Shown here: positions 27,120 through 35,274 of the stretch, one piece after another
How the letters are laid out: the number at the start of each line of letters is the position of its first letter
How positions within the stretch are numbered: position 1 is the first letter of the stretch
NCBI RefSeq assembly: GCF_002028405.1
Contig: NZ_CP020046.1
Location: 1,054,001 to 1,118,000, forward strand
Length of the DNA stretch: 64,000 nt
Source: Thiomonas intermedia
GTDB lineage: Bacteria > Pseudomonadota > Gammaproteobacteria > Burkholderiales > Burkholderiaceae_C
Direction of reading: 5' to 3'
Translations under genes and position numbers: made by a program
The notes under the pieces: model-generated
What the model saw: the letters and a program-made list of their open reading frames with translations, nothing else
The model's database searches: none
What the model was told of the DNA's origin: nothing

Positions 27120-27474
27120 ATTGATCCGGCATGGAGACGTTTGAACGGATCATGGGCGCGCCAGGCAACAGCGTCTCCCCCTCCCAACCTCCCCCACCCT
27201 GTGGGGGAGGAGTAAATAGCGCTGCGCGCGATCTGCGTATGCCCTCCCAACCTCCCCTACCCTGTGGGGGAGGAGTAAATAGCGCTGCGCGCGATCTGCG
27301 TATGCCCTCCCAACCTCCTCTACGCCGTGGGGGAGGAGTAGGCAGCGCTGCGCGCGATCTGCGTATGCCGTTCCCACCCTCCCCTACGCCGTGGGGTGGC
27401 GTGTTGGCCCCCTCTCCACTCGTGGGGAGGGCTGGGGAGGGGAGTCGGTTCAAACGTCAACCTGCCGGATCAAT
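27120..27474. repeat. Inverted-end repeat element with 63-bp units (copy 3, best preserved)
   Basis: 355 bp. The left end is TTGATCCGGCATGGAGACG then TTTGAAC; the right end is the inverse of TTGATCCGGCAGGTTGACG then TTTGAACC, giving about 27-bp terminal inverted repeats. Inside are three 63-bp units (period measured at 27212 and 27275) and an end unit with CCCTCTCCACTCGTGGGGAGGG. The last bases contain the TGA stop of the lipoprotein gene on the minus strand. The 87 bp to its left (27033-27119) carry a GACGCGCGAAGGGCTTG tract shared with the 16.7-kb element. Confidence 0.85.
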
Positions 27475-27850
27475 GACCGCGTTCCCATCGGCCACCCTGC
27501 GCATGCCAGCCGCCTCCTTGCGGCACCCAGCGATGCGGCACCCAACGATAGCCGGCGCGGGGGGCATGCCAATAACCCCGGTTCCACACGTAGCGGCCAC
27601 TCGCCCAGCCCCAGTAGCCGCCGATCCAGACAGCGCCGGGATACGGTGCCACGCCGACCACCTCATATTGCGGTGCTGGCGGCGGCACATTGACCACGTC
27701 GTACGCGGGAGCGCCGTAGCCATACTGGGGCGGTGGCACCGGGGCCACCACGCAGCCGCCAAGACCGAATGCCGCGAGGGTCGGCAGGATCATCAGCGCC
27801 GTACTTCGTCGAAGCACGGCGCGCCGGAAAAAAGTATCAGGAAAGCGCAT
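27470..27850 (-). CDS. YXWGXW-type small lipoprotein
   Basis: A 126-residue secreted protein. A signal peptide with lipobox GLGGC places the lipidated cysteine at residue 33. The mature part is Pro/Tyr/Trp-rich with repeated WxxGxW-like patterns (GGYWGWASGRYVWNRGYW, APRAGYRWVPHRW), the hallmark of the YXWGXW/BcpO-related family of unknown function. The start may instead be Met20 (MILPTLAAFG). Its TGA stop lies within the terminal inverted repeat of the adjacent element, so the original C-terminus may have been altered by insertion. Confidence 0.75.
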   Translation of the reverse strand: MRFPDTFFRRAVLRRSTALMILPTLAAFGLGGCVVAPVPPPQYGYGAPAYDVVNVPPPAPQYEVVGVAPYPGAVWIGGYWGWASGRYVWNRGYWHAPRAGYRWVPHRWVPQGGGWHAQGGRWERGH

Positions 27851-27934
27851 GGGGAAAATCCTCGTGTTTGTAGCCCGTATGGCGTCATAACGCGGCCGGC
27901 GGCGAATCCGCGACAGGGCCCGTCTCCTGCAACG

Positions 27935-29794
27935 TCAGGACGCGACTGCCGACGCATCGGCGATCGCGCCCTCGCCCAGCGCCGCTTTGCGCGCCTGTTC
28001 GGCATCGCGCCTTTCGATGCGTGCCGGGCCTTGGCGGGTGGGATCGACGTCGATTGCATAGATCTGCGCGTGAAACTCGATCACTCCGACGCGATGCGCC
28101 ACGCTGACCAGGGTGGCCTCGGGCAAACGCTGCTGCAACAGCGCGTACATCGCACGCTCGGTCGGCGCGTCGAGCGCGCTGGTCGCCTCGTCCATGAACA
28201 GCCAGTCGGGCGCGATCAGCAGCGCCCGCGCCACGGCCAGACGCTGCTGCTCGCCGGGCGAGAGCCGCTGCATCCAGGTGTCGGTCTGCTCCAGCGCCGC
28301 CTCCAGATAGGGCACGCGGGCGAGTTGCAAGGCCTCGCTGATCTGCGCAGCGCTGAAATCATCGGGGCTTTGGGGATAGGTCAGCGCCTGCTTGAGTGTG
28401 CCCAGCGGCAGATAGGGTTTCTGCGGCAGGAACAACGTGCGCCCCGAGGGTGCATGCGCATGCGCCGCATTGAGCGCGTAAGGCCAGATGCCCGCCAGCC
28501 AGCGCACCAGCGTGCTCTTGCCGCTGCCCGAGGGTCCGGTGAACAGGGTGTGCTGCCCGCGGCTGATGTGTTCGCCCGCGCACTGCAGCAGCGGACGGCC
28601 GTCGGGTGCCAGCAGCAGCAGGTCGCCCAGTGCCACCGACTCTCGCGCGCTGCGCAGCGGCACCACGCCCGCCGTGGTGGGCGGGGTGCCCGATGGCCGT
28701 CCGGCAGGCGATGCGGGCGCGGGATCGTGCGGATTCTGCTGAGATTGGTGCATCGCGTCGACAAAGGTCTGCAAACGCTCGACGGTGGCGCGCCAGTCGG
28801 CAATGCTGGTGTAGGCGCCGATGAACCACGACAGCGCACCCTGCACCTGGCCGAAAGCCTGCGACGTCTGCGTCAGACCGCCGAGCTGAATCTGCCCCGC
28901 GAAGTAACGCGGCGCGGCCACCAGAATGGGGAAGATGATGGCCAGTTGCCCATAGAACGCGCTGTACCAGGTGAACAGCTTCTGCCGCTTCATGATGCCC
29001 CACCAGTTGCTCCACACATTGGCGAAGCGGCTGCGGTGCCCGGCCAGCTCGCGCGCCTCGCCGTTGTAGAGCGCGATGCCTTCGTCATGCTCGCGGGTGC
29101 GGGCCAGACCGAAACGGAAATCGGCCTCGTAGCGTTGCTGAAAGAAATTCAGCCGGATCAGCGGTTTGCCCACCCAATGCGCCAGCACACTGCCCACGCC
29201 GGCGTACAGCAGGGCTACCCACACCATGTAGCCCGGAATGGTGATGCCGAACAGCGTGATCGCCCCGGACAGCACCCAGAGCATGAACAGAAAGGAAAAC
29301 AGCGTCACCAGCGAAGAGACAAAGCCGAAGAACAGATTCAGGCTGCCGTTGATGAAGCCGCCGATGTCGTCGGCGATGCGCTGGTCCGGGTTGTCGGTGT
29401 TGCCCTGCCGCAGCGACATGCGGTAGTGCGTGCCGCCGGCCAGCCAGTCCTTCAGGAACACTTCGGTCATCCAGCGCCGCCAGCTGATCTGCAACATTTG
29501 CAAAAAATACTGCGAATACACCGCCAGCGCGATGTAGAGAAAGGCGTAGCCGGTAAAGATCAGCAGCAGTTGCTTGAAGGCGCCAAAGTTCTTGGCCTGA
29601 AGGGCATTGAAGAAGTCGCCGTTCCACTGCGTGAGCTTGACGTTGACCCAGACCAGCGCCAGATTCATCGCCAGCACCAGCAGCAACAGCCCCCAGCCTT
29701 TCTTCTTTTCTTCCGAAACCAGATAAGGCTTGGCGAGCGCGTAGAAATGCCTGAAAGCGAAGCGATACGACTGCGCAGTAGGTTGGGTCTGCAT
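27935..29794 (-). CDS. ABC transporter, fused permease/ATPase of the SbmA/BacA-YddA type
   Basis: A 619-residue half-transporter. The N-terminal part (about 1-370) matches the SbmA/BacA-like membrane domain, with WNGDFFNALQAKNFGAF and RRWMTEVFLKDWL. The C-terminal ATPase has Walker A GPSGSGKST (about 421-429), signature LSPGEQQRL and Walker B WLFMDEATSALD. Relatives import peptides, cobalamin or very-long-chain lipids. EutBC nearby need cobalamin, but that link is only suggestive. A Pro/Ala-rich linker of about 35 residues sits between the domains. The start at MQTQPTAQS (29794) excludes a 29-codon upstream frame. Confidence 0.87.
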   Translation of the reverse strand: MQTQPTAQSYRFAFRHFYALAKPYLVSEEKKKGWGLLLLVLAMNLALVWVNVKLTQWNGDFFNALQAKNFGAFKQLLLIFTGYAFLYIALAVYSQYFLQMLQISWRRWMTEVFLKDWLAGGTHYRMSLRQGNTDNPDQRIADDIGGFINGSLNLFFGFVSSLVTLFSFLFMLWVLSGAITLFGITIPGYMVWVALLYAGVGSVLAHWVGKPLIRLNFFQQRYEADFRFGLARTREHDEGIALYNGEARELAGHRSRFANVWSNWWGIMKRQKLFTWYSAFYGQLAIIFPILVAAPRYFAGQIQLGGLTQTSQAFGQVQGALSWFIGAYTSIADWRATVERLQTFVDAMHQSQQNPHDPAPASPAGRPSGTPPTTAGVVPLRSARESVALGDLLLLAPDGRPLLQCAGEHISRGQHTLFTGPSGSGKSTLVRWLAGIWPYALNAAHAHAPSGRTLFLPQKPYLPLGTLKQALTYPQSPDDFSAAQISEALQLARVPYLEAALEQTDTWMQRLSPGEQQRLAVARALLIAPDWLFMDEATSALDAPTERAMYALLQQRLPEATLVSVAHRVGVIEFHAQIYAIDVDPTRQGPARIERRDAEQARKAALGEGAIADASAVAS

Positions 29795-29850
29795 GGGACA
29801 AACGGCTCCTGAAAACAGTGAGGGCTGCGGCATTGTGCCTGTGGGCCTGT

Positions 29851-29886
29851 GGCCGTTGTCGGCAAGCGGGCTTGCCGACAACGGCC
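29851..29886. other. Perfect 17-bp-arm inverted repeat in a divergent intergenic region
   Basis: GGCCGTTGTCGGCAAGC, then GG, then GCTTGCCGACAACGGCC. It lies between the divergent starts of the ABC transporter (29794) and the ACBP gene (30001), where no transcript should end. It has no U-tract. It is either a strong cruciform/operator or a REP-type palindrome. Confidence 0.6.
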
Positions 29887-30000
29887 GAAGCCTACGGGCG
29901 CTGGCTGAGTGTCGGCTTAAGGCGACGCTGAACGCGTTTTCGCGGCGGCACGCGTCAGTCGCTCGTATGATCCCGGCTTTCGAACGACCGTGCTTTTTTC

Positions 30001-30270
30001 ATGACCGACTCCGCCCCCACCAACGACTTGCAGGCCGCGTTCGACGCCGCCATCGCCCATTCCAAGACCCTGGCCACCCGGCCCGACAACCTCACGCTGC
30101 TGCAGCTCTACGCCCTGTACAAGCAAGGCAGCAGCGGCGATGTCGCGGGCGAGCGTCCCGGCATGACCGACTTCGTCGCCCGCGCCAAATGGGATGCCTG
30201 GGCCGCGCTGCGCGGCGCCTCGCGCGCGCAGGCCATGCAAGACTACATCGAACGGGTGCGCGGCCTTTGA
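30001..30270 (+). CDS. Acyl-CoA-binding protein (ACBP)
   Basis: An 89-residue four-helix protein that binds long-chain acyl-CoA in the cytosol. The family core is clear: LYALYKQGSSGDV (about 37-49), then RPGM and AKWDAWAALRG (about 62-72). The size matches stand-alone bacterial ACBPs. The start is ATG 30001, with the preceding frame closed by the intergenic hairpin region. It may be co-transcribed with the small gene 111 bp downstream, though that gene has its own ribosome binding site. Confidence 0.9.
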   Translation: MTDSAPTNDLQAAFDAAIAHSKTLATRPDNLTLLQLYALYKQGSSGDVAGERPGMTDFVARAKWDAWAALRGASRAQAMQDYIERVRGL

Positions 30271-30380
30271 GTCTCCGATGGCCGCGCGGTCATGGTTTGT
30301 CACGCATTCGCCGCCTGATCTAGCGCAGAACAGCCTAAGCTTTTCGCGACCATCATTCGCTCCACGCAAGGAGGCTTTCC

Positions 30381-30659
30381 ATGACAGATACCAACGCCAT
30401 CATCCATTTCGCCCAGGCCTTCCATCACGGAGAAGCCGAGCAGCACAGCTATGTCGTCGCGATCGGCAGCCGCGCCATCGTCGAGGCTCTTGCAAGAGCC
30501 GAGCATGCCCGCCTGCGGGGCGCCTATGGCGTGGCCATCTACCGCACCTCGCCAGACGTGGCCACGCAAGATCACTTTCGGCTCGTCGGCTACCTCTCGT
30601 CCGACATGGGCGAGAAATGGACCTGCAGCCAGCCTGACGAATCGCAGCAAGCCGCCTGA
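30381..30659 (+). CDS. Small hypothetical protein
   Basis: A 92-residue soluble protein with no signal peptide or membrane segment. I do not recognise the family. It has a His-rich start (FHHGEAEQHSYVV), a central YRTSPDVATQDHF stretch and a weakly acidic tail. A good AGGAGG lies 7 nt before ATG 30381, and codon use is typical of the region, so it is probably real. A repeat element begins 43 bp after its stop. Confidence 0.6.
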   Translation: MTDTNAIIHFAQAFHHGEAEQHSYVVAIGSRAIVEALARAEHARLRGAYGVAIYRTSPDVATQDHFRLVGYLSSDMGEKWTCSQPDESQQAA

Positions 30660-30701
30660 AAACCTGCCGCACGCGGGCACCGCGAACGGCTCCGCAATGC
30701 G

Positions 30702-30995
30702 ATTGATCCGGCAGGTTGACGTTTGAACCGACTCCCCTCCCCAGCCCTCCCCACGAGTGGGGAGGGAGCCAATCGGCGCCTCCCCCGCCTGCGGTAGGGC
30801 TTGAAGGGGATTACGCAGATTGCGCGCGGCGCTGTTGACTCCTCCCCCACAGAGTGGGGGAGGTTGGGAGGGCATACGCAGATCGCGCGCAGCGCTATTT
30901 ACTCCTCCCCCACAGAGTGGGGGAGGTTGGGAGGGGGAGACGCTGTTGCCTGGCGCGGCCCATGATCCGTTCAAACGCCTCAGTGCCCGATCAAA
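30702..30995. repeat. Inverted-end repeat element with 63-bp units (copy 4, opposite orientation)
   Basis: 294 bp. The left end TTGATCCGGCAGGTTGACG-TTTGAACC equals the inverted right end of copy 3. The right end (inverse TTGATCGGGCACTGAGGCG-TTTGAACG, then GATCATGGGCCGCGCCAGG) equals copy 3's left end. It holds two clean CTCCCCCACAGAGTGGGGGAG units plus a degraded one. It ends 4 bp before the dctM stop codon on the minus strand. Confidence 0.85.
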
Positions 30996-30999
30996 AGGC

Positions 31000-32286
31000 T
31001 CACGGCACCATACCCAGCCAGCGAGGAAACACCAGGCTGATTGCCGGGATGTAGGTGACCAGGCCGAGAAATACCAGCATGGTCAGCAGCCAGGGCCAGA
31101 CGGCAAGAGTCAGCTCGGTGATGCCCATCTTGGCAATGCCGCTGGCGACATACAGATTGAGTCCCACCGGCGGCGTGAGCATGCCGATTTCCATGTTCAC
31201 CACCATGATGATGCCGAAGTGGATGGGATCGATACCCAGGTGCACAGCCACCGGAAACAGAATGGGCGCGAGAATCAGCACGATGCTCGACGGCTCCATG
31301 ACATTCCCGGCCACCAGCAGCAGCAGATTGACCAGAAGCAAGAACACCACCGGCCCCAAGCCAGCGTCGAGCAGCCACTGGGCAATGCCCTGCGGAACCT
31401 GCTCGGAGGTCATCAGAAACGAGAACAGCACCGCGTTGGTGATGATGTAGAGCAGCATCGCACTCATATTGGCCGAAGCCAGAAGCACCCGAGGCACGTC
31501 ACTGAGCTTGAGGTCTTTGTAGACGAACACGGCGATGATGAAGGCGTAGACCGCGCTCATGGCTGCCGCCTCGGTCGGCGTGAACAGCCCGGTGTAGATC
31601 CCCCCGAGCACGATGACGATGAGCAGCAGCCCCCACACACTCTCGCGCAGCGCACGCCCACGCGCCGCCCAGCTCGCGCGGGGCTGACGCGGATAGCGAC
31701 CACGCCAGGCACGCCACCATGTCGTCGCCCCCAGCATGGCCGCAAGGATCAGCCCCGGCACCACCCCCGCCATGAACAGGGCACCGATCGACGAATTGGT
31801 CGAAACCGCATACATCACCATCACGATGGACGGCGGAATGAGAATGCCCAGAGCACCTGAAGAGGTGATCGCCCCGGCGCCGAAGCGAGGCGGAAATCCC
31901 GCCTTGACCATCGCCGGGATCAGAATCGAGCCGATGGCCACCACCGTCGCCGGACTCGACCCCGACACCGCGGCAAACAGCGCGCAGGCCATCACCCCCG
32001 CCAGCGCCAATCCACCGGGCCAGTGGCCGATCATGCTGGTGGCGAACAAAATCATGCGCCGCGCCACACCGCCATGGGTGAGGAAGTTGCCGGCTAGGAT
32101 GAAGAACGGAATCGCCATGATCTCGAACTTCTCGATGCCGGTGAACAGCTTGAGCGCCACCGCCTGGATCGGCACGTCGCTGAACGCGAACAGAAAGGTC
32201 AACACCGTCAACCCGAGCGCTATGGACACCGGCATGCCGGTGAGCATCAACGCCACGAGTAGCGCAAAAATGATCGTGGCATTCAT
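31000..32286 (-). CDS. dctM: TRAP transporter large permease DctM
   Basis: A 428-residue, 12-helix ion-transporter-superfamily protein that forms the channel of a tripartite ATP-independent periplasmic (TRAP) transporter. Typical segments are IPFFILAGNFLTHGGVARRM, SGSSPATVVAIGSILIPAM and MNATIIFALL at the start. It overlaps dctQ by 4 nt (ATGA), as expected for obligate partners. The C-terminus lies next to a repeat element but does not seem truncated. The substrate (a C4-dicarboxylate or other organic acid) is set by DctP and cannot be assigned. Confidence 0.94.
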   Translation of the reverse strand: MNATIIFALLVALMLTGMPVSIALGLTVLTFLFAFSDVPIQAVALKLFTGIEKFEIMAIPFFILAGNFLTHGGVARRMILFATSMIGHWPGGLALAGVMACALFAAVSGSSPATVVAIGSILIPAMVKAGFPPRFGAGAITSSGALGILIPPSIVMVMYAVSTNSSIGALFMAGVVPGLILAAMLGATTWWRAWRGRYPRQPRASWAARGRALRESVWGLLLIVIVLGGIYTGLFTPTEAAAMSAVYAFIIAVFVYKDLKLSDVPRVLLASANMSAMLLYIITNAVLFSFLMTSEQVPQGIAQWLLDAGLGPVVFLLLVNLLLLVAGNVMEPSSIVLILAPILFPVAVHLGIDPIHFGIIMVVNMEIGMLTPPVGLNLYVASGIAKMGITELTLAVWPWLLTMLVFLGLVTYIPAISLVFPRWLGMVP

Positions 32287-32906
32287 CGCGCGATCTCCCC
32301 GGGAAAGCGTGGGTGCTGGCCGTCGCCCGCAGGATCGTTGGACAGCGGCTCATCCAGCCCTTCGACCTGGCCCGGGTCGTGATGCGGCAGTTCGCCGTCG
32401 CGGCGAAAACGCCAGGCCACCTGCAAGAATCGGTAGCACATCAACGACGAACCAAGCGGAATGGCCAGATACACGATCCAGGCGGGCCATTCCAGGTCGG
32501 GCGTGGTCTGGTCGGTCTGGCTCAGATGCCAGACGAAGTTGGCGCCAAAAGCCGCGATCACTCCGGTGAACAGCGCCCCGGCAAGCAGACCGAACAGAAT
32601 CACCGGCTTGCGCCGCGACGGACTCAGCCGGTTGACCATCACATCCACGCCCACATGGATGCCGGTGCGCACGCCGTAGGCCGCGCCAAACTTGGCCATC
32701 CACACGAACATGAAAATGGTCAGTTCCTGCGCCCAGCTCAGGTTGATGGACAGCAACCAGTCCTGCAGACCGGGAATGGCCAGACCGGCAAGGTAGCGGT
32801 GCACCACCGCGACGAAGATGATCAGCGTGGCGACGGCCATGAGCAACGCGATCAGCATTTCCTCCAGCCGATCGAGCAGGCGATTGAACAGGGCAAGGAC
32901 AGACAT
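32283..32906 (-). CDS. dctQ: TRAP transporter small permease DctQ
   Basis: A 207-residue membrane protein with four predicted helices, the DctQ fold. ISWAQELTIF-like sequence (LSWAQELTIFMFVWMAKFG) with the conserved Glu and GIHVGVDVM near 100 are family marks. The hydrophilic C-terminal tail (about 40 residues) is somewhat longer than usual. ATG 32906 starts just before the first helix and excludes a 41-codon basic extension. It lies between dctP and dctM in transcription order dctP-dctQ-dctM. Confidence 0.9.
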   Translation of the reverse strand: MSVLALFNRLLDRLEEMLIALLMAVATLIIFVAVVHRYLAGLAIPGLQDWLLSINLSWAQELTIFMFVWMAKFGAAYGVRTGIHVGVDVMVNRLSPSRRKPVILFGLLAGALFTGVIAAFGANFVWHLSQTDQTTPDLEWPAWIVYLAIPLGSSLMCYRFLQVAWRFRRDGELPHHDPGQVEGLDEPLSNDPAGDGQHPRFPGEIAR

Positions 32907-32937
32907 GGCAGTGTGCGCAGCCGCGCGAGAAGAGAGC

Positions 32938-32971
32938 AACCGCCCCAGCCGGAACGAGCGGGGCGGTTTTT
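32938..32971. terminator. GC-rich hairpin between dctP and dctQ
   Basis: AACCGCCCC (32938-32946) pairs with GGGGCGGTT (32960-32968), followed on the plus strand by a T run. In the dctPQM transcript (minus strand) there is no U-tract after the stem, so it more likely stabilises the upstream dctP mRNA or attenuates read-through than fully terminates. That would favour excess binding protein over permease. Confidence 0.55.
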
Positions 32972-32985
32972 GCCGGAAAGGACGC

Positions 32986-34002
32986 TCAGAGCTTGGCGGG
33001 GTCGAAACCGGTCGCCTTGAACACCTCATCCATCAAGGCCTTGGGCACGCGCGACTCGGCCTGTTTGTAGACCGGCACCATCGCCTTCTTCCAGGCCAGA
33101 CGTTCAGCCAGCGTGAGCGCGATGACCTCACACTTGCCTGATTTGCGCACCGCCTCGGTGGCGTCATCGTTGTCCTTCTTCGCCACCCTGTTGGCAAACT
33201 CGGTGGCCTCGACCATGGCCTGATCGAGCGTCTTGCGGATGTCGGCCGGCAGGCCATCCCAGAACTTCTGGTTGACGATGACCGCGTAACCCAGATAGCC
33301 GTGCTGGGTCTGCGTCATGGCCTTCTGCACCTCGAAGAATTTTTGGGTGTAGAAGTTGGAAGGCGGATTCTCGGTGCCGTCGACCACCCCGGTCTGCAGC
33401 GCCTGATAGACCTCCGAAAAAGCCAAGACCTGCGGAATGGCGCCGATGGCCCGCATTTCCATGTCGAGAATCTTGCTCGACTGGATGCGCATCTTCAGGC
33501 CCTTGGCATCGGCCGGGTTCTTCAGCGGCTTGTTGGCGCTCATGTCCTTGAAGCCGTTGTCCCAATAGGCCAGACCGAGAATGCCCTTGGATTCGAGCTT
33601 TTTCAGCAGGCCGTTTCCGATGGGGCCTTGCGTGATCTTGTGCAGCTCATCGTAGTTGTCGAAGATGTAGGGCAGATCGAACAGCTCGAATTCCTTGACG
33701 CCCAGAGGCCCGAACTTGGCCAGCGAAGGCGCCAGCATCTGCACCGAGCCGAGCTGCAGCGCCTCCATCTCTTCCTTGTCTTTGTAGAGCTGGCTGTTGG
33801 GATAGATCTCGACCTTCACCCGGCCTTTGGTGCGTTCCTCGGCCAGCTTCTTGAAGTACTCGGCGGCCTGACCCTTGGGCGTATTGGGCGCCACCACATG
33901 ACTGAACTTGATGACGATGGGCTGCTGCGCCCGCGCGAGCGAACCCAGCCCCAGGCCGGCTGCGGCCAAACCCAAACCCATGACTGCCTGACGACGATGC
34001 AT
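32986..34002 (-). CDS. dctP: TRAP transporter substrate-binding protein DctP
   Basis: A 338-residue periplasmic binding protein. The leader MHRRQAVMGLGLAAAG and ARAQQ suggest export with cleavage near residue 26. The substrate carboxylate-binding arginine lies in GLKMRIQSS, and the family segment DGTENPPSNFYTQKF is present. It captures an organic acid for the DctQM permease. The start at 34002 is the Met directly before the twin-arginine-like leader. The 174-bp leader between this gene and the upstream DUF3149 gene contains two hairpins (34042-34066 and 34072-34099). Confidence 0.94.
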   Translation of the reverse strand: MHRRQAVMGLGLAAAGLGLGSLARAQQPIVIKFSHVVAPNTPKGQAAEYFKKLAEERTKGRVKVEIYPNSQLYKDKEEMEALQLGSVQMLAPSLAKFGPLGVKEFELFDLPYIFDNYDELHKITQGPIGNGLLKKLESKGILGLAYWDNGFKDMSANKPLKNPADAKGLKMRIQSSKILDMEMRAIGAIPQVLAFSEVYQALQTGVVDGTENPPSNFYTQKFFEVQKAMTQTQHGYLGYAVIVNQKFWDGLPADIRKTLDQAMVEATEFANRVAKKDNDDATEAVRKSGKCEVIALTLAERLAWKKAMVPVYKQAESRVPKALMDEVFKATGFDPAKL

Positions 34003-34071
34003 GCGTGTCTCCGTGAATATGTTGTGTTGTGAAATCAAACGTGCTTTTTTGTAACAGACAAAAGCATACGC

Positions 34072-34099
34072 CAACCCTCTGCCTGAAAACCGAGGGTTG
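34072..34099 (-). terminator. Hairpin downstream of the DUF3149 gene, upstream of dctP
   Basis: CAACCCTC pairs with GAGGGTTG across a 12-nt loop. It follows the DUF3149 stop by 77 bp on the minus strand. A second stem, TGCTTTT/AAAAGCA (34042-34066), comes next, with T-rich DNA. Together they could end the DUF3149 transcript or shape the dctP leader. Confidence 0.4.
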
Positions 34100-34176
34100 A
34101 CCCGATGCGTGTTGGCGTGTGACGGCGACGAAGAACGATGAGGCGCACCGACGATGGCGACGCTGCGCGGGCCGTA

Positions 34177-34371
34177 TCAGGCGTGGCCGTTGGGAGAGGG
34201 CGGCTTGCCACCGCCTGCGCGCAGTTCGCGCGCGTGTTCATCGGTACTTTGCTGGATCTTGCGGGTGAAGAACCAGATGAAGAAGACGCCCATGCCGAGC
34301 ATGAACAAAATGCCGATCAGGCTGAACAATCCATAATCCGTGCCGAACAAGCCTTGCCAAGCTGACCCCAT
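34177..34371 (-). CDS. Small single-pass membrane protein, DUF3149 type
   Basis: A 64-residue protein with one strong membrane helix (about residues 14-37, LFSLIGILFMLGMGVFFIWFF) and a charged, Pro/Gly-rich cytoplasmic tail. The opening MGSAWQGLFGTDYGLFSL is what I associate with DUF3149 proteins in Betaproteobacteria, whose function is unknown. The start is ATG 34371, with GGAGGA 7-8 nt upstream; the frame is open five codons further but without a better site. It is divergent from mtnN. Confidence 0.75.
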   Translation of the reverse strand: MGSAWQGLFGTDYGLFSLIGILFMLGMGVFFIWFFTRKIQQSTDEHARELRAGGGKPPSPNGHA

Positions 34372-34497
34372 GATGCTTTCCTCCACAAGAGTGATGAATC
34401 GACAGAATACTTTTGCTCACTCTTTACCGATTGATACAGAACAAACCCTCCCGTCACCACGCGCCCAGACGCTGCCGGGCGTTGTGGGAGCCCCACC

Positions 34498-35262
34498 GTG
34501 AACGCCCCACGCACCGGCATCGTCAGTGCCATCGCGCAGGAACAGAAGGGTCTGATCGACGCGCTGCTGGACGCTCGTTGCGTGCGCCGCGGCCAACGCG
34601 ACTACACCCTGGGCACGCTCTGGGGCCGCGAGGTGGTTCTGGTGTTGTGCGGCATCGGCAAGGTCGCGGCGGCCGCCACGACCACCAGTCTGATCGTCGA
34701 ATTCGGCTGCGACGCCCTGCTGTTCACGGGCGTTGCGGGCGGCTTGGACGGGCGGGTGCGCGTGGGTGACCTCGTGATTGCCGAGACGCTGTTGCAGCAC
34801 GACCTCGACGCCCGCCCTCTCTATCCGCAATACGAAGTGCCCGACACCGGGCGCAGCCGGTTCGACAGCGATGCTGCACTGACGGCTCGGCTGCACCTGG
34901 CAGCAGAGGCGCTGTTCGCCACTGGGGCGCCCTCGCTGATCGAGTCGGCCACGCGGGAAGCCTTCGGCCTGCACGCTCCCCGCGTGCACCGGGGCCTGAT
35001 CGTCAGCGGCGATCGTTTCATCTCCACCGAAGCCGAAAGCGATCGCCTGCGCCAGGCCCTGCCCGAGGCGCTTGCGGTGGAAATGGAAGGCGCCGCCGTA
35101 GCCCAGGTCTGCCACGACTACGACGTGGCCTTTGCCGTGGCCCGCACCATCTCAGACCGCGCCGACGACACCGCCCATCTCGACTTCGGCCGGTTCATCG
35201 AGGCCGTCGCCAGCCCCTACAGCCTGGCCTTGCTGGCCGCGCTGTGGCGGGTGCATGAATAG
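34498..35262 (+). CDS. mtnN: 5'-methylthioadenosine/S-adenosylhomocysteine nucleosidase
   Basis: A 254-residue hydrolase that removes adenine from methylthioadenosine and S-adenosylhomocysteine, recycling SAM by-products. The opening GIVSAIAQEQKGL holds the catalytic Glu, GVAGGLDGRVRVGDLVIA follows, and VEMEGAAVAQVCHDY with SDRADDTAH supplies the nucleoside-binding Glu and catalytic Asp. The start is GTG 34498, with GGGAG upstream. It is slightly longer than E. coli MtnN. It converges on the glycerophosphodiesterase gene with a 12-bp gap. Confidence 0.92.
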   Translation: MNAPRTGIVSAIAQEQKGLIDALLDARCVRRGQRDYTLGTLWGREVVLVLCGIGKVAAAATTTSLIVEFGCDALLFTGVAGGLDGRVRVGDLVIAETLLQHDLDARPLYPQYEVPDTGRSRFDSDAALTARLHLAAEALFATGAPSLIESATREAFGLHAPRVHRGLIVSGDRFISTEAESDRLRQALPEALAVEMEGAAVAQVCHDYDVAFAVARTISDRADDTAHLDFGRFIEAVASPYSLALLAALWRVHE

Positions 35263-35274
35263 CGTTAACGAACC

